From NCBI RefSeq assembly GCF_030160235.1, contig NZ_BSNY01000037.1:62001-126000 (forward strand): 64,000 nt of DNA, read 5' to 3'. Below, piece by piece: positions 25,420 to 32,826 of the stretch. The position numbers and the translations under genes are program-made. How positions within the stretch are numbered: position 1 is the stretch's first letter; each line of letters opens with the position of its first letter. The notes under the pieces were generated by a model. The model saw only the letters and a program-made list of their open reading frames with translations. It did no database searches and was not told the origin of the DNA. This DNA is from Mesorhizobium huakuii. Its GTDB lineage: Bacteria > Pseudomonadota > Alphaproteobacteria > Rhizobiales > Rhizobiaceae.

Positions 25420-25719
25420 CTAAGGCTCGTGCTGTACGATGTAGCTGCTCGTGACGGCGTCGGCGCCGAGGCCGCGCGTTACAAGAACCTTTGTATAGCC
25501 GAGCGGCAAGCCATCTGTGACGGTCGCATCAACGAGACGACACCGCCCAACGGTTTCGCCGTTCGGAGCGCTTGCCAGCCTGTCCTTCAGCGAAGCCATG
25601 CATGAGTCGAGCGACGCATACGTGGTCGGCCCCATATCGATGGGTTTGCAGACAGAACCCTCAACCGGGCCGCACTGGAGCAAAACCATCACTGCCGCAG
25701 TCGCCGGATCCATTTTCAA
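25420..25719 (-). CDS. Small hypothetical protein
   Basis: A 99-residue protein (start ATG 25719; the ATG two codons later is equally possible). It has four Cys (LLQCGPVEGSVCKP, DSCMASL, RCRLVD) and alternating beta-like segments, suggesting a small, possibly disulfide-linked domain, although no standard signal peptide is present beyond a weakly hydrophobic N-terminus. No family was recognised. It is convergent with the preceding hypothetical gene, with a 44-base gap. Confidence 0.55.
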   Translation of the reverse strand: MKMDPATAAVMVLLQCGPVEGSVCKPIDMGPTTYASLDSCMASLKDRLASAPNGETVGRCRLVDATVTDGLPLGYTKVLVTRGLGADAVTSSYIVQHEP

Positions 25720-25896
25720 AAATCTCCCTCGTTTTGACGAGGCTCAACGTGGAAATGCATCCTTTGTTTCGCCTTTGCTCAAAAATCGAATGGGATAGCC
25801 GTTCTCGATACGGCTGCCTTGCGGCCACACTGTCAAACCTCGCCATGGCTAGCCGCCCATGCCAATCGGCTAAACTCTGCTTTGATCTCAATCTGC

Positions 25897-25952
25897 TGCG
25901 GACGACGGGAATCGAACCCGTACGATCAGAGATCGAGGGGTTTTAAGTCCCT
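25897..25952 (-). pseudogene. 3' fragment of a tRNA-Leu (UAA) gene
   Basis: Read on the minus strand this holds an anticodon arm with loop CTTAAAA, a long variable arm (CGATC-TCT-GATCG), a perfect T-arm (ACGGG-TTCGATT-CCCGT) and the acceptor 3' strand CGTCCGC plus A. The 5' acceptor strand and D-arm are missing; upstream sequence shows no GCGGAC partner. The anticodon stem has one mismatch. Such fragments arise when mobile elements integrate into tRNA 3' ends. The sequence differs from the intact tRNA-Leu at 26132. Confidence 0.65.
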
Positions 25953-25983
25953 TTTTCTGCGGTACTTCGGACTCAACAGCCTG

Positions 25984-26022
25984 AAAAACCGGGACTTCGA
26001 GCTGATGGTGAAGTCCGGTTTT
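25984..26022. terminator. Strong bidirectional hairpin between tRNA fragment and tRNA-Leu
   Basis: AAAACCGG-G-ACTTC pairs with GAAGTCCGGTTTT (one bulged G), with A-rich and T-rich ends, so it could terminate transcription in either direction. It is followed by a patch with repeated CCCAC / GTGGG words (26024-26070). The stretch 25720-26131 holds only this and the tRNA fragment. Confidence 0.6.
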
Positions 26023-26131
26023 CTCCCACATGCGTGGGAAATCCCCACGATGTTTCCCACACAATCAAGTGTGCGAGCCTGCTCCCTTGCTCTTTGCAAA
26101 ATCCCACACCACGCGTACATGTGCGGGCTCT

Positions 26132-26216
26132 GCGGGCGTGGTGAAATTGGTATACACACCGGACTTAAAATCCGGAGGCTTCGGCCATGCGGGTTCAAGT
26201 CCCGCCGCCCGCACCA
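26132..26216 (+). tRNA. tRNA-Leu (anticodon UAA)
   Basis: A complete cloverleaf: acceptor GCGGGCG with CGCCCGC, D-arm with GAAATTGGTATAC, anticodon arm CCGGA-CTTAAAA-TCCGG, long variable arm GAGGCTTCGGCCAT, T-arm GCGGG-TTCAAGT-CCCGC, discriminator A and encoded CCA. The long variable arm and TAA anticodon identify leucine. Confidence 0.96.
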
Positions 26217-26263
26217 TGCTTCCCATAGGATCGAACGCATCACGGCATGGAGGCAAGTTAGGC

Positions 26264-26704
26264 ATGGCTAGGCGACCAACGAAAAAACCCGCGAAAAAGG
26301 TGTCGGCCGGACCGCACAGCCTGGCACTGCGATTGGATGTCATGGGCGTAACCGCATACATGACCAAAGCGGCAATTGAGGACCTCATCGAAGAGCTAGT
26401 CAGGATTAGCGCGTCTGATCCGGAGGAACTCCACGATGTGCATGTTGCGACGCACTTCGGCGGCTGGACGCCCTCAGGCGAGTATATTGCGCCGAGTTTC
26501 GGCCATCACCACGGGCTTGGATCAATCCTGACCAAACTGCGCAACGAGCACCTGAAGGACGGCATGACGAAGGTGGAAATCGAACGCGGCATTGCGCCAG
26601 ATGAGGCTTATCGGGCTTTCGATATTACCATCATGCATGTGTCCCCCGAGGTGGTTCAGCGCGTGGCCATCGAAAACGAAGCGGCCGAAGAGCAAGCCGT
26701 CTGA
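26264..26704 (+). CDS. Hypothetical protein
   Basis: A 146-residue protein starting MARRPTKKPAKKVSAGPHSL, immediately downstream of tRNA-Leu (ATG 26264; the upstream in-frame extension runs through the tRNA and is excluded). A Lys/Arg-rich N-terminus precedes a compact domain with HDVHVATHFGGWTPSGEYIA and SFGHHHGLGSILTKLR. No known motif was recognised and there is no signal peptide. Its position directly after a tRNA is a common landing place for accessory genes. The following 220 bases (26705-26926) contain only a CGGCGGA/TCCGCCG hairpin (26790-26808). Confidence 0.6.
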   Translation: MARRPTKKPAKKVSAGPHSLALRLDVMGVTAYMTKAAIEDLIEELVRISASDPEELHDVHVATHFGGWTPSGEYIAPSFGHHHGLGSILTKLRNEHLKDGMTKVEIERGIAPDEAYRAFDITIMHVSPEVVQRVAIENEAAEEQAV

Positions 26705-26926
26705 ACACGCACCCCAGAGGAGGTGGCGTGGCGATACTGGTGTGATCGCGGAATTTAGCGCGGCGCGCGCAATGCGTAGGGTGTTTGCACGGCGGACTTG
26801 ATCCGCCGAGGCCGGCGTCTACCAGGCCCAACCCATTCCCCCGCCCACTGGGGGCGCCGGCCGCCCCTGTTGTCGAAATCGCGGATTACGCCACAGCCGT
26901 CGCTCGCCGAGCGGTGCTGGCAAGGC

Positions 26927-27592
26927 TCAGAATTTGTAGCTGAGATTGACGCCGACGGTGTTCAGCTTGGTATCCTGGTCGCGGCCGACGAAGTCGGTGG
27001 ATCCGTCATAATGCTCGGAGCCGAAATCGTAATAGCGATACTGCGCGCCGACGACGAACTTGTCGGTCAGCGCGTAGTCGACGCCGGCGCCCAGGGTCCA
27101 GCCGACATTCGTGCGTGTCTCGGAGAAGGCGGAGCCTGCTGACTGCGAGGTTTCGATCCCGGCGAAGGCGACGCCGCCTATGCCGTAGACCAGCACACGA
27201 TCCATCGCATATCCGGCCTTGGCGTTGACCGATCCGAACCATTTGATGTCGGCACCGAAATTGTTTCCGGGTTCCGCTTCCACCGTGCCGTTGACCGAGG
27301 AATAGTTGAGGTCGGCCTCGGCGCCGATCACCGCCTGGTCGAACTGCCACAGCCCGGCGACATGCCCGCCGACGAAACCGCCGTTTATGTCCGGCGAGAC
27401 GGAAAACGGCCCGCCTTCCGTTCCTGAGATGTCGGACTGGCCCCAGCCATAGCCCGCCTGCAGGCCGGCGTAGTATCCGGTCCAGTCGAAGCCGGGCGCG
27501 GTCATCGGCACGTCGACCGTCGGGTCGGCTGCGAAAGCCGGCATCGACAGGACGGCAAGAAGGCCGGCACTTGCGACGACAAGGCGATACAT
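26927..27592 (-). CDS. Outer membrane beta-barrel protein (Omp25/31-like)
   Basis: A 221-residue protein starting MYRLVVASAGLLAVLSMPAF; ATG 27592 gives a standard signal peptide cleaved at AFA. The mature part opens with FDWTGYYAGLQAGYGWG and contains alternating aromatic beta strands (FVGGHVAGLWQFDQAVIGAE, FGSVNAKAGYAMDRVLVYGI, KFVVGAQYRYYDFG), ending in the C-terminal aromatic NLSYKF needed for outer-membrane insertion. It belongs to the Omp25/RopB-type surface antigens of Rhizobiales, 8-stranded barrels that stabilise the envelope. Monocistronic. Confidence 0.94.
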   Translation of the reverse strand: MYRLVVASAGLLAVLSMPAFAADPTVDVPMTAPGFDWTGYYAGLQAGYGWGQSDISGTEGGPFSVSPDINGGFVGGHVAGLWQFDQAVIGAEADLNYSSVNGTVEAEPGNNFGADIKWFGSVNAKAGYAMDRVLVYGIGGVAFAGIETSQSAGSAFSETRTNVGWTLGAGVDYALTDKFVVGAQYRYYDFGSEHYDGSTDFVGRDQDTKLNTVGVNLSYKF

Positions 27593-27781
27593 TCGAACTC
27601 CCCAGACGAAGAGTCGGAAAAGTCTTGGCAATCAACGTAGACCGATTTGCGACGAAACGGAATCCTATTTCTGGTTGCAGCCATATGCTGCTCGCATAAC
27701 CGCCGGCTGCGGCCGAGGGCAGCCGGCATTGCCGGGAAAATGTCCGCGTGCAAAATGCTCGTCTTGCAGGGAAAAATCCTG

Positions 27782-28168
27782 ATGGACAGCCTGGCTCGTC
27801 TCATCGCTGGAACAGCCATCATACTGTTCGCCTGTGATCTCGCCATGGCCGAGCCATTGACGCTCGCCATCGCCAAGGCCGCAATCGTATCCGATCAAGC
27901 GTCGGGACAGCGGGCACTCGACCTCAAGATGACACCGGACAGTGCAAGGGCGTTCGCCGACTTCACCAGGGCGAATGTCGGGAAGGTGGTCGATCTCAGC
28001 GTCGACGGTGCCGTGGTGGCGTCGCCGCGCCTGGTCGAACCCATTCTCGGCGGCGAAGTGACGCTCTCCGGCGCCTTCACCGCCGGCGAACTCCAGCGCC
28101 TCGCGGAGCGGATTTCGGCCGGCGGTGCGAAAGTCACGGTCGGGGTCAAGGCTGATCAGCCTTTGTGA
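27782..28168 (+). CDS. Orphan SecDF P1 head-like periplasmic protein
   Basis: A 128-residue protein starting at ATG 27782, with a signal peptide (LARLIAGTAIILFACDLAMA). The mature domain MTPDSARAFADFTRANVGKV, DLSVDGAVVASPRL and EPILGGEVTLSGAFTAGELQ follows the SecD P1-head pattern closely (TxxNxGK, DGxVxSxPxxxxPIxGG, GxFxxxEAxxLA). All SecD transmembrane helices are absent. In SecD this head helps pull translocated proteins; a free-standing secreted version may be an accessory chaperone or have another role. It stands alone between the OMP gene and ade. Confidence 0.72.
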   Translation: MDSLARLIAGTAIILFACDLAMAEPLTLAIAKAAIVSDQASGQRALDLKMTPDSARAFADFTRANVGKVVDLSVDGAVVASPRLVEPILGGEVTLSGAFTAGELQRLAERISAGGAKVTVGVKADQPL

Positions 28169-28249
28169 AGGCTGGATAGGCCTGTCCGCTGTTTGGCGCT
28201 GGTCAAAACCAGGCAGGCTTGGCACAGTCGCGCAAACAGGAGTTCCTTC

Positions 28250-30067
28250 ATGGCAAAGAAGCCGGCGGCGCATGCGACGAAACCAAAACCCTGGACCGAG
28301 ATGGCGACGCATCTGGTCGACGTCGCCATGGGCCGCAAGCCCGCCGATCTCGTCATCCGCAACGGCCGCTGGGTGAACGTTCACTCCGGCGAGATCATCG
28401 CCGGCACCGACATCGCCATTGCCGGTGGCCGCTTCGCCTATTGTGGACCGAATGCCAGCCACGCCATCGGCCAGGGTACCAAGGTGGTTGACGCCGGTGG
28501 GCGCTATCTGGTGCCGGGCCTCTGCGACGCGCACATGCATGTCGAAAGCGGCATGGTGACGGTGACCGAGTTCTGCCGCGCCGTCATCCCGCACGGCACC
28601 ACGTCGATGTTCATCGATCCGCACGAGATCGCCAATGTGCTGGGCTTGCCGGGCGTACGGCTGATGCATGACGAGGCGGTGGCGATGCCCATCAACGTGC
28701 ATGTGCAGATGCCGTCCTGCGTGCCGTCGGCGCCTGGGCTGGAACATGCCGGTGCCGAACTGACGGTCGCCGACGTCGCCGAAGCCATGACCTGGGAAAA
28801 CATCATCGGGCTCGGCGAGGTGATGAATTTTCCCGGCGTCGCCGCCAATGATCCCGTCATGTCGGGCGAGATCGCGGCGACGGTTCGTGCTGGCAAGACG
28901 GTTGGCGGCCACTATGCCTCGCGCGACCTTGGCCTGCCGTTCCACGGCTATGTCGCCGGCGGACCCGAGGACGATCACGAAGGCACGCGCGCCGAGGATG
29001 CCATCGCCCGTGTCCGTCAGGGCATGAAGGCGATGCTGCGGCTGGGCTCGGCCTGGTACGACGTGGCCTCGCAGATCAAGGCGGTGACCGAAGGCGGCAT
29101 CGATCCGCGCAACTTCATCCTTTGCACCGACGACAGCCATTCCGGCACGCTGGTGCATGAAGGCCACATGGACCGGGTGGTGCGCCATGCCATCCAACAG
29201 GGGCTGAAGCCGGTGACGGCGATCCAGATGGCGACGATCAACACCGCACAGCACTTCAGGCTGGAGCGCGAGATCGGGTCGATCGCGCCGGGACGGTTGG
29301 GCGACCTGCTGATCGTCTCCGACCTCGCTGCAATGACCATCGACGAGGTCTATGCGCGCGGCGTCAGGCTGGCCAAGGGCGGCAAGCTCGATATCGACAT
29401 TCCAGCCTATGACTACCCGAAGACGGCGAAGAATACCGTCAAGTTGGGCAAGAAGCTCAGGGCTGGCGATTTCGACATCATGGCTCCCAAGGGCGCCAAC
29501 GAGGTGAGGGTGCGTGTCATCGGCGTCATCGAGAACCAGGCGCCGACACGGGCGCTGGAGGCCGATCTGCCGGTCGAGGACGGGCTGGTCGCCATGGACC
29601 GCCGCAACGACGTCTGCCAGATCGCGCTGGTCGAACGGCACCGGGGCACGGGCGGCGTCACCAACGCCTTCGTCTCCGGCTTCGGCTATATGGGTGATTG
29701 CGCCATGGCCTCGAGCGTGGCGCATGACGCCCACCACATCATCTGCGTCGGCACCAACAAGCAGGACATGGCGCTGGCGGTCAACCGGCTGGGCGAGGTC
29801 GGCGGCGGCGTCGTGCTGTTCTCCAAGGGCAAGGAACTGGCGCTGGTCGAAATGCCGATCGCCGGCCTGATGTCGGACGAGCGCGCCGAGATCGTCGCCG
29901 CCAAGGCGGAGAAACTGACCGAGGCGATGCGCAAGATGGGGTGCTCCCTGAACAACGCCTACATGCAGCACTCGCTGCTGGCGCTGGTGGTCATTCCGGA
30001 GTTGAGGATTTCCGACGTCGGGCTGATCGACGTGACGACGTTCCAGAAGGTCGATCTGTTCGTCTAG
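28250..30067 (+). CDS. ade: Adenine deaminase
   Basis: A 605-residue amidohydrolase starting MAKKPAAHATKPKPWTEMAT, preceded by GGAGTTCCTTC. It deaminates adenine to hypoxanthine in purine salvage. The metal site is visible in DAHMHVES (His95, His97), the E of VMNFPGVA region, the His residues of VGGHYASRD/FHGYVAGG, and Asp in CTDDSH (about 289). The C-terminal Ade domain (VRVIGVIENQAPT to the end) includes the GGGVVLF/SKGKELALVEMP segment. Length matches bacterial adenine deaminase AdeC. It is preceded by the SecD-head gene and followed by an unrelated TetR gene. Confidence 0.95.
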   Translation: MAKKPAAHATKPKPWTEMATHLVDVAMGRKPADLVIRNGRWVNVHSGEIIAGTDIAIAGGRFAYCGPNASHAIGQGTKVVDAGGRYLVPGLCDAHMHVESGMVTVTEFCRAVIPHGTTSMFIDPHEIANVLGLPGVRLMHDEAVAMPINVHVQMPSCVPSAPGLEHAGAELTVADVAEAMTWENIIGLGEVMNFPGVAANDPVMSGEIAATVRAGKTVGGHYASRDLGLPFHGYVAGGPEDDHEGTRAEDAIARVRQGMKAMLRLGSAWYDVASQIKAVTEGGIDPRNFILCTDDSHSGTLVHEGHMDRVVRHAIQQGLKPVTAIQMATINTAQHFRLEREIGSIAPGRLGDLLIVSDLAAMTIDEVYARGVRLAKGGKLDIDIPAYDYPKTAKNTVKLGKKLRAGDFDIMAPKGANEVRVRVIGVIENQAPTRALEADLPVEDGLVAMDRRNDVCQIALVERHRGTGGVTNAFVSGFGYMGDCAMASSVAHDAHHIICVGTNKQDMALAVNRLGEVGGGVVLFSKGKELALVEMPIAGLMSDERAEIVAAKAEKLTEAMRKMGCSLNNAYMQHSLLALVVIPELRISDVGLIDVTTFQKVDLFV

Positions 30068-30120
30068 ATATGTCGATATTCAGGTGATGTCGGCCTGCGA
30101 ACTGCATACGGTGAGGCAGC

Positions 30121-30726
30121 ATGACCACGACCAAAAGAACCTTTGCGCGGCGCGAGCCGAAGCAGCAACGCTCGCGGCAGACCGTGGACTGCGTGCTCGA
30201 GGCGGTCCAACTTGTGGTGAAGCGTCACGGGACCCAGGCCATCACCACGAATCGCATCGCGGAGGTAGCTGGCGTCAGCGTCGGGTCGCTTTATCAGTAC
30301 TTCCCCGACAAGTGCGCAATCTTCACCGCCCTTCATGACCGACACGTCGACGATGTACGGCAGGTCATCGGGCAGACGACGGCTGCCTACGCCGCCGCTC
30401 CGCTGCAGGAATTCACGGGCGAACTCGTCCGAGGTCTGGTGAACGTGCACGTGGATGCCGCGGAACTGCACGACATTGTTTCGTCCGCCGTTCCGGAAGG
30501 CGCTCTTGGCTTCAGGAACGCGCTGCATCACACGTTTGGGCGAGTGCTGTCACGCGCCGACCAAAAGCGATATAGCCTCGACGAGACGGAGCGAATGCTT
30601 TTTGTCCTTCCACGCATGGTGGAATCCCTCGTGCACGGAGCGGTCCACCAGGTGCGCGCGCTCTCGCGTGATGTCGTCAGGAACGAGGCGATCCGTACCG
30701 TACAGGTCTATGTGAAGTCTTTTTAG
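30121..30726 (+). CDS. TetR family transcriptional regulator
   Basis: A 201-residue regulator. The N-terminal HTH (about residues 20-65) reads AVQLVVKRHGTQAITTNRIA, EVAGVSVGSLYQYFPDK, a textbook TetR DNA-binding domain. The C-terminal part (from about 75) is a helical ligand-binding domain with a DExERMLFVLPRMVESLVHG-like end typical of a broad TetR subgroup. It faces the NmrA-like and SGNH hydrolase genes, which converge on it, and may control them. No operator was identified. Confidence 0.92.
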   Translation: MTTTKRTFARREPKQQRSRQTVDCVLEAVQLVVKRHGTQAITTNRIAEVAGVSVGSLYQYFPDKCAIFTALHDRHVDDVRQVIGQTTAAYAAAPLQEFTGELVRGLVNVHVDAAELHDIVSSAVPEGALGFRNALHHTFGRVLSRADQKRYSLDETERMLFVLPRMVESLVHGAVHQVRALSRDVVRNEAIRTVQVYVKSF

Positions 30727-30743
30727 GGCACCGCACCGAAACA

Positions 30744-31595
30744 CTACTGAAACGACGCGGCGTTCTCGGCAGCCCACTGAGCGAACGCGATTGGTTCTCG
30801 CCCAGTTACTCGTTTTACCCCGTCCGTCACCGTGTCAAGTCGACCCTCGCGCACCGCGCGCCAGATGTCCACTAGGGCATCGACGTAGGGGCCTTTCCCG
30901 GCCCATTCGACGGCGTCGGTGTACGCCTGCCGGTCGGATATTTCCTCGAAGCCGACGGGCTTGCCGATGGCCCGGCCTATCGTGGCCGCCATCTCCCCAT
31001 AGGACAGCGCCTTACGGCCGGTGATCACCAATGCCTGGCCGTCGTGATCGCGTGTGGTCAGGGCCGCCGTGGCGACGGCAGCGATGTCGTCTGGATGGAT
31101 GAATGCGATCTTGCCCCAACCCGTGGACGAGCGCAGCACGCCCTCTCGGCGGATGGATTCCGACCAACCGAGCGCGTTGGACATGAATCCGGCCGCCTGA
31201 ATGAACGTGAACGCCACCCCGCTTCCCCGAATGGCATCCTCGCCGCGCGCATGCCATGGACCGGTGCCAATCCCGGTTCGCACGTCCAAGGTGGACAGCT
31301 TGACGACGTGTCGGACGCCTGCGTGGCGGGCAGCGAAGGAGACCGCGCGATCTCGCTTCTCGAGATCCGATCCATCAGTCAGGAGGAATATGCCGTCGAC
31401 CCCAGCCAGCGCATTGGTTAGCGAGGAGCTTGGCTTTTCGAGGTCTCCGGTATGGATATCGACATGGTCACCGAAAAGGGCTCTGGCCTTATTCGCGCTG
31501 CGCACGAAAACGGACGGGCGTGCCCCAGAATCAACGAGGCGCTGGGTTACCCGAGAGCCGATGTTTCCCGTGGCGCCGATGATGAGATGTTTCAC
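30744..31595 (-). CDS. NAD(P)H-binding NmrA-like atypical SDR
   Basis: A 283-residue Rossmann protein with the atypical-SDR dinucleotide motif GATGNIGSRV (about 7-16), an acidic/basic strand end (VFVRSANKARALFG) and the block VVKLSTLDVRTGIGTGPWHA. The active-site Tyr-x-x-x-Lys of classical SDRs is absent, as in NmrA/HSCARG relatives, which act as NADPH sensors or as quinone or flavin oxidoreductases. Its start overlaps the SGNH hydrolase stop by 4 bases (ATGA), so the two are translationally coupled. The pair plus the convergent TetR look like one small module. Confidence 0.88.
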   Translation of the reverse strand: MKHLIIGATGNIGSRVTQRLVDSGARPSVFVRSANKARALFGDHVDIHTGDLEKPSSSLTNALAGVDGIFLLTDGSDLEKRDRAVSFAARHAGVRHVVKLSTLDVRTGIGTGPWHARGEDAIRGSGVAFTFIQAAGFMSNALGWSESIRREGVLRSSTGWGKIAFIHPDDIAAVATAALTTRDHDGQALVITGRKALSYGEMAATIGRAIGKPVGFEEISDRQAYTDAVEWAGKGPYVDALVDIWRAVREGRLDTVTDGVKRVTGREPIAFAQWAAENAASFQ

Positions 31596-32275
31596 TGGAG
31601 CTTGCTCCAGCCGCGGACTACCTCGAATGCCATTCGCTTCTGGCCCGCCAGAGTGAAATGTAGACCGTCGTCCATGAGCAGGTCGGGATGAGGCGGACTC
31701 CCCAGCATTGAGAAGGCGTCGACAACCGGCCCGTCGCCCTCGCGGACGATCTTGGCGACTCGCGCCAAGTCTTCGTTGCGGAACCGAACCCCGAACCTGG
31801 CCAGCCCCCGATGGGCCGCTACCTGCGCTTCATTGACCGCAGGCGGAGTAATCCAGACGCAGTTTGCCGTGGTCTCCGCGGAAACGCGCTCGCGCAACTC
31901 GGCGATGTTGCGCGCGGTCTCCTCATGATGGACGAGCGTCTTCGTGGGGTGCGGGCCTTGCGTGCGGGCGTCATTCGTACCGAAGAGGAAGAGTATCCAG
32001 TCGGGCCGGGAATTGATGACATTTGCGACCCGCACGAGACCGTGCGTGGTCGTCTCGCCTGCGACTGCGCTGATGGTCAAAGAAATCCCGTCGATACCGC
32101 GGCGCCTCGCCAGCATTTCCCTAAGGACGACCGCCCAAGATTGGGGATCGGACGTCAAGCTGTCGCCGAACGCCACTACCTTGTCGCCTTTACGCAGGGG
32201 AAGGCGGTCGACCATCGATGCCACGGCCGGGTCAGCAAGCAACGCGCCTGCTGCTTCCGAGGCCTCCTTTTGCAT
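31592..32275 (-). CDS. SGNH/GDSL hydrolase, 5'-frameshifted
   Basis: The intact frame encodes 227 residues with the SGNH blocks: block I VVAFGDSLTSD (Ser39), block II Gly in SAVAGETTTHG, block III LFLFGTNDA with Asn, block V DGLHFTLAG with Asp and His. These enzymes are esterases or lipases of broad specificity. The ATG at 32275 falls inside a coding region: the same frame is open upstream and encodes LLPEGAGLSREAHARLLGLP, an N-terminal block of this family (recollection, not a search). The true start is likely ATG 32424 in another frame, joined by a lost base near 32368-32372. Confidence 0.75.
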   Translation of the reverse strand: MQKEASEAAGALLADPAVASMVDRLPLRKGDKVVAFGDSLTSDPQSWAVVLREMLARRRGIDGISLTISAVAGETTTHGLVRVANVINSRPDWILFLFGTNDARTQGPHPTKTLVHHEETARNIAELRERVSAETTANCVWITPPAVNEAQVAAHRGLARFGVRFRNEDLARVAKIVREGDGPVVDAFSMLGSPPHPDLLMDDGLHFTLAGQKRMAFEVVRGWSKLQ

Positions 32276-32424
32276 GCGGTCGAGTTCGGTCGCGTAGATC
32301 TCAACGGGCAGGCCGAGGAGCCGGGCATGAGCTTCCCGGCTTAGGCCGGCGCCTTCGGGGAGGAGGCCAAGGTCCCCTCGGGCTGGATGACCTTCAAAAG
32401 CCAGCGCACTTGCTCGTCCGACAT
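32276..32424 (-). pseudogene. Out-of-frame 5' end of the SGNH hydrolase gene
   Basis: From ATG 32424 the first frame reads MSDEQVRWLLKVIQPEGT and then stops at TAA after 27 codons. One base deletion after ACC TT (about 32368-32372) switches to the frame LGLLPEGAGLSREAHARLL that leads without a stop into the hydrolase. Inserting one base after TT (restoring a Phe codon) rejoins both halves. A GAGG ribosome-binding site lies about 10 bases before the ATG. Confidence 0.6.
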
Positions 32425-32826
32425 GGGTTTGACCTCACAGTTGGATGCGTTTTGCAGAACGCGAAAGAAGTAGTCGCACCTCGGGAACGTCGCTACTCGC
32501 GTTTGCAGGTCATTAAATTATTGTAATTGCTCCGAAATCTCGCGAACCCCAGGATCTTCGTCAGGTTCAAGGGCCATCTGGGAAGGCCTTTCACGTTCGG
32601 TGCAGAGAGTCCGCATCCTCGTTCGCGGCGAATGAGGGAGGGGGGCACGCCCAAAGCCGCCATTCAATTTTGAAAGAAATCAAGCCAAACAAGCCGACGT
32701 TCCTGCAAAGCAAATACTTGCCGAGCAGTTCAATCGCCCGGAAAACCGAGCCGTTCAGGATATTTCACGGGCGACCAAGCACGTTCTGTTCCGGTTCTCG
32801 GAAGCAGCCCTCGCACGCGTTAGTGC
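32425..32826. other. Intergenic stretch without recognisable gene
   Basis: About 400 bases between the SGNH hydrolase start and the DUF900 lipoprotein stop. It includes an AT-rich segment (32505-32530) that may hold the hydrolase promoter. No frame with convincing protein character, tRNA or strong terminator was seen. Confidence 0.5.

Noticed and set aside
27665-29971. 768-codon minus-strand open frame opposite the SecD-head and adenine deaminase genes
   Set aside because: His/Arg/Asp-rich shadow composition with no domain; the plus strand encodes two clear families.
32790-32820. GGAAGCAGCC segment reminiscent of signal recognition particle RNA
   Set aside because: Only ten bases match; the flanking tetraloop hairpin of SRP RNA is absent.
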